Assembly (NCBI GenBank): GCA_029721515.1
Contig: CM056570.1
Location: 2,426,533 to 2,490,532, forward strand
DNA from: Synanceia verrucosa
Lineage: Eukaryota; Chordata; Actinopteri; Perciformes; Synanceiidae
Reading direction: 5' to 3'
Length of the DNA: 64,000 bases
Below are positions 56,737 to 64,000 of this stretch, piece by piece; positions within the stretch are counted from its first letter, which is position 1, and every line of letters begins with the position of its first letter. A program made the translations under genes and the position numbers. The notes beneath the pieces are model-generated. The model saw only the letters and a list, made by a program, of their open reading frames with translations, was not told the DNA's origin and ran no database searches.

Positions 56737-57180
56737 TTAACTCTTTGAGTGACACATTTTAACGTCATTTAAAAAAACAACACTTGAGTGCCGTCAATGT
56801 AATAATACGTCAAAGTGTTTTTTTGGCAGCGGGTCACCGATCGTGGTCTCCCACAGCCTGTGAGTCATACTGGGGCTTCTGGGAGATGTAGTCAGAGCAT
56901 AAAGAGACAGTATACACCACAGAGATCAAAACAGGAAGTGGAGACGATCAAGATTAGAGAGCAAAACAGAATCTGGAGAAAAAGTGGTGATTTTGGTGAA
57001 AGTGTCCTCTACTCTACCTCTGATAAAACAAGAATGGAACAAGGTAAAAACAAACATTTTTTTCATGATGAAATAGAGAGTCTCTTCTTTCATTTGAACT
57101 ATTCACTGTTTTCAGAGACATAGTACAAAATATTCTGTGGGTCTAGAAATATGACTGAAAATGGGCAAAAACACTGGAAC
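56737..57180 (-). mobile_element. TTAA-type MITE, copy 4 (inverted)
   Basis: TTAACTCTTTGAGTGACA at 56737-56754 is the terminal repeat with its TTAA. The body is the reverse complement of copy 3. The inner terminal repeat near 57180 is missing, so the sequence joins directly to the duplicated flank. Confidence 0.8.
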
Positions 57181-57264
57181 AATGAGTTCATGAGATCAGT
57201 AACTTTGTCCGGTGATGGAAAATCTTGTTCCATGAATCTATTTCTGTAGGCTACCTGGAAGTCC

Positions 57265-59590
57265 ATGCATGTATTGGCCAGTTGTTGTCTTTTATTCTTC
57301 CTTATTGAATCAGTACATGATAATTCAGGCCAACACATATGAGAAACATTCCTCCCCATTGACTGCAATTTAGCATGAATGGGGAAACTGCAATTACCAT
57401 ATGCATTAGTATAATGTTGTTGGCACTTTGTGAATGAAATTTGAATCTGTACAATGTGGAAAACATCAAGAACAACAGTCTTGGCAGATGGTTGAACATT
57501 CAGAGATCAGATTCAGAGGATGTGTTTCTTTCCAAGCCTTCTGGAATTCATTCATCTCACAGTCTGTGTTTCGGTCTACCTAATGGGGAATAATTTGTAC
57601 AACAGGTAAAAAATAGTGCTGAGTGCAGGTAAACTTTAACATTATCAATATGTGGTGAAATAAAATGTTATTTTGGAGAGAATCTTCCCAACAACAAAAC
57701 ATGGTATGGTATGCCAACAGTAGGAGTGTATATTGAAGTACATGAGATTTACTATTTTAATTTTGTTTGTTGTTTTTTTTACGTGATATTAAAGCGGTAT
57801 TGAGATTTTTTTTATACTGTTGGTGTTGACTACTAAACCGATTTACATTCTGTTCTACGCAGCTGTCTTAAAACTGGGAGGATCAGCACCAATCCCAAAG
57901 ATATCTTGATATAACACTGGTCCTCCCATTATTATTCCTTCTGGGGGGAGGCCCGTTGACCTAAAGCATGATGTAATTCCATAAGCCTGTCACTAATAAT
58001 TTCCCCCTCATTTTTAATGACTCTTAAGATGAACGCCAGAGCAAGACTGGGCCCCCGTCATTTTCAGGGTGTGGAGTATTTCCCCCCTCCCACTCATCTG
58101 CTTTTACAGCAATTTTACACTGTTTATAAATATTTATGGACATATACAGACTGCTAATAAAGTCAGCTTTGGCGAAAAGAAACTTTCCACTTATTTTCAT
58201 TTTTTGAGCATTAGTGTTCCTCTCTGCAGCGCCGCTTCCCACTGCCAAAAGGCTGTACCCACCATTTAAGTCATAATAATAACAAGTTGTTTTCTCACAT
58301 TAGAAAGAAAAAGAAAGAAATTACAAACAGACTTTTTGGCTAATAAGTATGCGAGCGCATGCCCGGCGGAGACGGACATGCCCTCATGTGTCCACATTCG
58401 TGTCTGCTCTTCAAAGTGGTGGTATGGACAGATGCCGCCCAGACAGATGCACGCATCTGTACACACCCGCACATTTTCAGCCTTCACACACACACTCTGA
58501 CACCTGTAGGCCCTTTCCTCCATCGTGGTACTGTATCGGTTTTCCATTTGATGTGGAGTTTGTTTTTGGTTGTCGAGGCTCAGTGGCGGCGGAGGAGTCG
58601 GATGTTGTGCGAAGAAGACGAGCTGTCAGGAGGAGAACGGGGCGCCGTTATTATTTCAGCGTGTTTCCTCTTAAAGATGGCATCTTTGATGACCACGAAG
58701 ATTTTGGGTTTAGGAATGAGAAAACACCCTCTCTGATATTTTGTCATATTTTCTTTTTCCTCTTCGCACACACACATTTCCATCCACAGTATTAGATTTA
58801 CACAACTGTGTGTGTGAGAAAGAGACAGCAGTACTTATATGGGATCATTTCTATGGGTCCATTTGTCAAAGCGCACATTTATCATTGAGCTCACTGGTGT
58901 CAGACCTGCTGCTTTCCCACCATGTCTCTATTACGCTCTGCTGCTACTCGCTTTGACACGCAACACCTGACCTGACACACACACAAAAAAAGCATGCACG
59001 CACACACACATTTGCACACGCTGACTATCTTTCCAGCGTGTAGGACCCAGACATGAAAGCTTAATGAAATGGGAGAAATGACCCCCAGTGAGAGACAGTT
59101 CACAGTCCTGCCCTGCGAGTCAAGATGAATTCTCTACATTCTTGTTTTAAGCGTTTTCTCCTTTCCTTCTTTTCCCATGCTCCACTGCTTGCCTCTGCAC
59201 TGTATTTCAGTAACAAGATTTGAGTCCGCCATGCTTATTTTAACCTTTCTACACGGCTTAAATTATCACGAACCAGAACCATGAACTCTGTTGTCTTGAC
59301 AGCGAGCATCCGGTTTGCTGAAGTGTCCTTGAGCAACACGTCGTCCCTGCAGGACTGTAAAAAACATCACTCTCTCCTCTGCTTGTGAAAATGCTCTCCA
59401 TTTTTTGTCTCTTATAACCAACTGTCCTCCAGAGCTTTTTCAGGTGCAGTTTGTCCCTCAGTTTTAGGAGCATTACTGCTCTGCATTGTTTGAAAAAAGA
59501 AGGAAATAGTTTGGTTACATAACCCTCTTAAAACCAACAAGAGAAACTGTTTATTTGTCGGTAACAAAGTGATGTGGGAGTTTGTCTTCC
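57265..59590. other. Non-coding stretch
   Basis: No gene recognised. The block 57830-58250 is non-repetitive, with TATAAATATTTATGG-type AT words and C-rich patches, and could be regulatory. A (CA)n-like patch lies near 58975-59020. The overlapping open frames around 58349-58795 have no family features. Confidence 0.5.
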
Positions 59591-59624
59591 AATAGCTGAT
59601 AAATAAAATTAGACCAGGTCTGCA

Positions 59625-59935
59625 CCTATATTTACCTCTGCCAAGGAGGTTATATTTTGCATGGATTTTGACAAAATTTTCAGGGTTGGTCAGGAGTGGC
59701 CTAAATTAAAATGAATAAAAAAATATTTGGTGGTGTTCGGATCCGATTCAACATCACCACCAAAAATGAATCAGTTTTAAGGTAGGCCACTTCTGGCCAA
59801 TTCTGAAAATTTCGTCAAATACCATCCGTAACTTTTTGAGTAACCTACAAACAAACAACCAAACAAACCCCGGTGAAAACATAACCGCCGCCGCCGCCTT
59901 AGTAGAGGTCTGCGCTCTCTGAGTACTTTTCTAGT
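59625..59935. mobile_element. Foldback element, CCAAGGAGGTTAT type
   Basis: The left arm (ATGGATTTTGACAAAATTTT, then CAGGAGTGGCCT) pairs with the right arm (AGGCCACTTCTGGCCAATTC, then AAATTTCGTCAAAT). The ends, CTCTGCCAAGGAGGTTATAT and AGTAGAGGTCTGCGCTCTCT/GAGTACTTTTCTAG, are signatures of a repeat widespread in animal genomes. Confidence 0.7.
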
Positions 59936-62900
59936 TTATGAAATAAAACATAGTGTTTATGTTTAATAAACAGTATAGACAGTGAAGATTTATTTTTCTG
60001 TTTTATTGATTAGGCAACCGTCAGCTAACAAAGGCTTAGATAATTGTTGTGTTTAATCTTAATCTTTAGTTTCTGGAGCATCTTCCAGTCAAACTAAACC
60101 CCTGTTTGCAGGATAACTGAGATGTTCGTCATCATAAGCACACAATCAGGCTAGTTTACTGGCCCGGTGTGGCATTTTTCCTGCAGGCAACTCTTCTTGT
60201 CAGTCCTTGTATTAAACGGTTAATTAGTTTATTTCCTGCCTGTAGGGAAAGAAATGAAAGAAGCACGACACTTTCATGTTGTCATCTAGAGTATATATTC
60301 ACTGTTCAGTGCACTGTGTGTTTGATGCAGTGCCCTTTGTTCATTCGTTCTGCACTTGCGTGCAGTTTATCACAGCCGTTTGCTCAGTGTTTCTTTTGTC
60401 TAGTAATTAATTCGACCTGTAGCACGGTCACGTGGTTTGTTTTTTGTGTTTTTTTTTTCTCAGCCGTCTCAGATTGTGGAAAATGAGACCGGCGGAGAGA
60501 CGAGGCGGTGTGAGGTGAACATTGTGTCGGACTGTCAAATGTGTGTTTGTGGAGGGGAGAGCAGCTGCAGAGGCCCTGGTTCCCGTCTCGCTGGCGTACA
60601 TCTCTCCACAGGGAGCAGGAAGCACTCCAAGTGCCCGAGCTGGGATCTGACCATGCGAACATACCCAGCGTTACATACATACATGGAACAACCTCTACCT
60701 TTTGTGCTGTTTTCTTTCCTTAGAAAGAAAGCAGGGCGATGTAGCATCACAACAGAGTAGATGCTGTATATCTATCTATCTTTATATTCAGTATGCATGT
60801 ATATGTGGAGTCAGAAATTCTTTTCAGTCAGTCTAATTCAGTCCTGTGACCCTCTAAGAGGGCCCACTTGTCTTCAGTGAGATGACACAGGATGAAGTCA
60901 CTCCATTTGCCTTATTGGCACCGGCGTCTTTGTTTCAGGCGCTGCGGTGATGTGCCAAAGGCTGTGTTCTCACAGCAGAGTGTTCTGCCCAGAGAGGGAC
61001 AAGGCCATTAAAGCTGGAGCTCCTCATCGTAGCACAACACATTGCAGTGCAGGACGGAGCCAAACTCAAGTGAGGCAGGAAGCATCGGTTTTTGTTTTTT
61101 TTGTCTGTCATCCACAAAGACTAGCACTCTGCACAATTCAAGGACAGTGCATTACTTTTTCAGCCAGACACTTAACAGGAAATGGTTGGCAACTGATGGC
61201 TGATTAATAAAATCTGGCATCAGCATGTAATCACTGGTGGTTTTATCAGTTTGTCCCGTAGTGTCGCCTCTAATCAGCCGAAAAAAACAACCGCAGCAGA
61301 GGTTTTGAAACAGTGTCGGAGCTGCCTGTGAGAGAAATAAGTCGTTCAGTTTAAGCAAATCATTGCAGGAGAAGAAATATGAAAATAAGGAAAGCAAGCT
61401 AATGAATGACTCTGTTCTGAATGATGGAGATAGACCTGCTGGTGTGGAGAGTTATTACATCTCATGCAGATGGAAAATGTTGGGTGTTTTCTTTGAAGTT
61501 TCAGATGTGAGGAGCAGATTTATTACAGGCCTCACATTCAATAAAAAGCTGTGAAACTGGAGCACAAGCTCGATGGCTCGATGTACCTACATACTTTAAT
61601 CTCAAGGGTCGGAGCGCAGACGGTTCGTGAGATAATGCAGCATTTCCTGAGCTAACCTTCTAACATATATTGCATGCTAGTCATAATGTTTGTTTTAATA
61701 ATAGCAGCTGACATTGTTTAGAAAATAACTGGGTGCATACAGAAAAACACTGATCTTTTTGTATAGTTTTGAGACAGACTTGTCTGACAGCGAGCTCCAG
61801 CAGTGACATTTTTCAGAACAATTCTAATAAAACTGTGTCCACAGGTCTTTTATTCATTCTCAGTGGTTGCAGCTGGGGTGAATACGGTACAACAAAACAG
61901 TCAATGTTACGAATGTGTTTTTGTGGCGACCCTGTGGGATATTCCTGTGTACAGACATAAATGACAGTGTGCTGTTTGGAAAGCACAACAGTGGATAAAA
62001 ATCTGAACACTTGATGGAAAACAGTTGCTCAGAAGACGGCGCGTGATGGGCGTCAAGAGAAGTGAAGTTTTAGACTCATCCGTCCACGGTAAGGTCGGAG
62101 ATCCTGGACGAGCAGATGATGATTGAGATGTGCTTTGAAGTGGTCTGGAAGTCAAGGAGAGTTTTTTAGCCTTGTCTGCATTCCAGCTGCTGACTGTGGT
62201 GACACTTCAGTGACACTTTGGACTCAATATTTCTTTTGTGTCTGGAAAGAAAGAAAGTTTTATTTCCCCTCCCCCTTCCCTTAAACTCTCCTTCATTTCC
62301 CCCACATCTCCACCTCTATCCCCGAATTTCTGACTGCCAAACGGTTTATGACAGCAGGATGTGATCTCACACCTCCGCCAACATTTTCAGCCCCACACAC
62401 AAAAAAAATCTGTCCTCTTCCTTCCCTGAGGCTTTCTCATCGCCCACCGTCAGGGGCCTCCAGAGAAATTTGTCATGCAGATGCGATGTTTCAAGTTTTA
62501 TCACAGTTTTTCTAGTTTGCTGCCTTAAAAGGACTCGAATGTCATCTCAATTCAAGTCCTCTGAACATTTCTAGATTACCCTCATTTTGAAATGTCCACC
62601 TCTGGAAGGATGGAGGGAAACATCAGGGCTGACAGAGCAAAGCTTTGTAAATGCTCCATTTATGCACTGATCATTAAAAAGATCATTGTGTAGAATTTCT
62701 TTCCAAACACCAGCTTTATGTCTGCATCGTTAAATTAATGCATCAATGTGTACCTGATATTTCAAGAGCTCATTTGATCAGGTCTAGTCCGATATGTTGG
62801 TGTTATTGTGTTTCCATCAGATCAGCTATTTTTGGACTCTTTATTATTAAATTCACACAATAAAGAGTAGAGGTGGGAATCACAAGAGCCCCCACAGTTC

Positions 62901-63018
62901 AATATTATCATCACAATACTTGAATCATGATTTTGCGATGTGCTGAGTATTGTGATATGATTTGGTATAATATATTGTGATTTATAATCTTTAGCTACTA
63001 CAAATTATGCACTTTGTC
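59936..63018. other. Non-coding stretch
   Basis: No coding exon recognised in 3.1 kb. A weak candidate exon at 60464-60514 has a long T-rich acceptor (TTTTTTTTTTCTCAG) and donor TGTGAG|gtgaac. A short CACAATACTT-type repeat piece lies at 62872-63000. Confidence 0.5.
62872..63000 (+). repeat. CACAATACTTG-type repeat fragment
   Basis: GAGGTGGGAATCACAAGAGC, ATCACAATACTTGAATCATG and GTATAATATATTGTGATTTA recall the CAATATATCGC-type repeats. Diverged. Confidence 0.4.
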
Positions 63019-63413
63019 TAGGGGTGTCCTGATACAACTTTTTCACCTCCGATACAATACCGATATTGCAGCCTTGAGTATTGGCCAATACCGATATTGA
63101 TCCGATACAGTGTCATCACAAATCATACATACTTTTATCACTTTTTTGTAGTACGTACTGTTAGAGAAGACTGACTCATTCATTATTAACTAATGGGTTA
63201 CATCAATTTGCCCCTTAAACATATACAAAAATACAAATAAGATCCTAAAAAATAAACTCAATAAATCTAATAAAAATAAAAACATATTTTTAAAGTGCAA
63301 AATAACCACTTGTTTAATTTAAACATGAATGTTCTGTTGCTATCTGCTGGTATCAGAGATTTTAGATGCAGGCTGATAAAATCAGATAGCAATATTGGAT
63401 TGGGACACCCCGA
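63019..63413. mobile_element. hAT-type MITE with 8-bp target duplication
   Basis: The left end TAGGGGTGTCCTGATAC and right end GGATTGGGACACCCCGA form TIRs. The element is flanked on both sides by ACTTTGTC (63011-63018 and 63414-63421), an exact 8-bp duplication as made by hAT transposases. 395 bp, no transposase. The internal CCGATACAATACCGATATTG is typical of this fish family. Confidence 0.85.
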
Positions 63414-63421
63414 ACTTTGTC

Positions 63422-64000
63422 AACTTCTGTTTTATCTAATATTATACAGTTTTCCTTCGCAGAGTTCAGAGGTCAGTATTACCTCGCCACATTTTACAGT
63501 AATTTAAGAGCTTCATTTAGCTTTCTTCCTGACGAGCTAACATGACAAAGATGACAAAAATCCAGTCTCACATAGCAGTATAGCTTTAAGACTGAGCCCA
63601 CTACGATCTCTGAAAGACAAATTGTTCACAGGTTAACTTTTTATATCGTAAAAGAGTGATACTCGACGTCTGGGTATCTATGCAAAATATTGCGACACTA
63701 TGTTAGATGTATGCTCCTCACCCCCTAATGATTAAACATAATAATCAAAAGAAAAACACAAAAGTTCGCCCGGAGTTTGGGCGACACTCACAAGTGTTTG
63801 TTGGTTCGAGGAAGGGGGGATGCCGAGTGTCAAAAGGCTTCTCCCTTTGTGTATGTTTGTGCAGCTCCCATCCTTATGAGCAAACGCTAACTTTGGTCCC
63901 CTCAAAGAGGAACTCTCCTCCATTAATTCACAAACATCTGTCCACCAAATTCCTCCTCAACAGCCCTTTGTGTGCCTCCTCTCTGCACGTCTGTCCATCT
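63422..64000. other. Non-coding tail of the window
   Basis: No gene or shared repeat recognised. Confidence 0.5.

Larger units (their letters stand above)
55250..57264. repeat. 2-kb imperfect inverted repeat (two MITE copies plus shared flank)
   Basis: The left arm, 55250-55815, and the right arm, about 56737-57264, are reverse complements over the MITE and over 80 bp of outer flank (GACTTCCAGGTAGCCTACAG on the left; CTGTAGGCTACCTGGAAGTC on the right). The spacer is about 920 bp. Confidence 0.8.

Noticed and set aside
58349..58795. Two overlapping frames of 148 and 125 codons
   Set aside because: Overlapping frames in the same stretch with no domain; at most one could be real and neither has supporting signals.
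27437..64000. INTS9 as the next gene
   Set aside because: Human INTS9 lies head-to-head with HMBOX1, but none of its many conserved coding segments could be found on either strand here.
1..64000. tRNA, rRNA, CRISPR arrays, bacterial-type operons
   Set aside because: Scanned by eye for tRNA B-box words, array periodicity and operon layout; nothing convincing. The tandem arrays present have no spacers and are simple satellites.

Overview
The window is eukaryotic nuclear DNA from a vertebrate, most likely a spiny-rayed teleost fish. It carries spliced genes with GT-AG introns whose products match vertebrate KIF13B and HMBOX1, introns of 0.1-3.3 kb, and many short non-autonomous DNA transposons and LINE remnants of types I know from fish genomes. 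There are no bacterial-type operons, CRISPR arrays, rRNAs or tRNAs that I can see.

Layout. (1) 1-7560, + strand: the last four exons of kif13b, a kinesin-3 motor, encoding 487 C-terminal residues that end in a CAP-Gly domain, followed by a short 3'UTR. (2) 7600-23790, - strand: a complete hmbox1 (HOT1/TAH1) gene with a non-coding first exon, nine coding exons and a 3.8-kb 3'UTR. The reconstructed reading frame stays open through every junction: 504 residues with an 84-nt cassette exon, 476 without it. The two genes converge and their poly(A) signals lie 77 bp apart, the same tail-to-tail arrangement as human KIF13B and HMBOX1. (3) 23.8-27.4 kb: the hmbox1 promoter with an inverted pair of ZNF143-like motifs, a 46-bp dimeric satellite, and AT-rich intergenic DNA with diverged repeated segments and a consensus CTCF motif. 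(4) 27.4-64 kb: about 36 kb with no recognisable protein-coding exon. Several sequences look like spliced 5'UTR exons of a + strand gene whose coding part would lie beyond the window. Human synteny (EXTL3, INTS9 and FZD3 lie near HMBOX1) suggests candidates, but nothing in the sequence identifies the gene.

Repeats account for much of the non-coding DNA. They include a TTAA-flanked MITE with TIR CTCTTTGAGTGCCA in four clear copies (two forming a 2-kb inverted pair); a hAT-type MITE with an exact 8-bp target duplication; a MITE with perfect 20-bp TIRs; a CACTGCAAA-ended MITE that has grown an internal minisatellite; foldback elements; and a decayed LINE reverse-transcriptase fragment.

Functionally, kif13b (vesicle transport along microtubules) and hmbox1 (HNF1-type homeodomain factor that binds telomeric repeats) are not known to act in one pathway; their proximity is conserved synteny. 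I found no convincing new multi-gene system. The most notable points are the cassette exon flanked by transposons, the promoter motif pair, transposon copies carrying a ZNF143-like motif, and the cluster of CTCF-like motifs around the proposed + strand promoter. Exon boundaries come from reading splice sites and frame by eye; repeat family names are from memory and were not searched.
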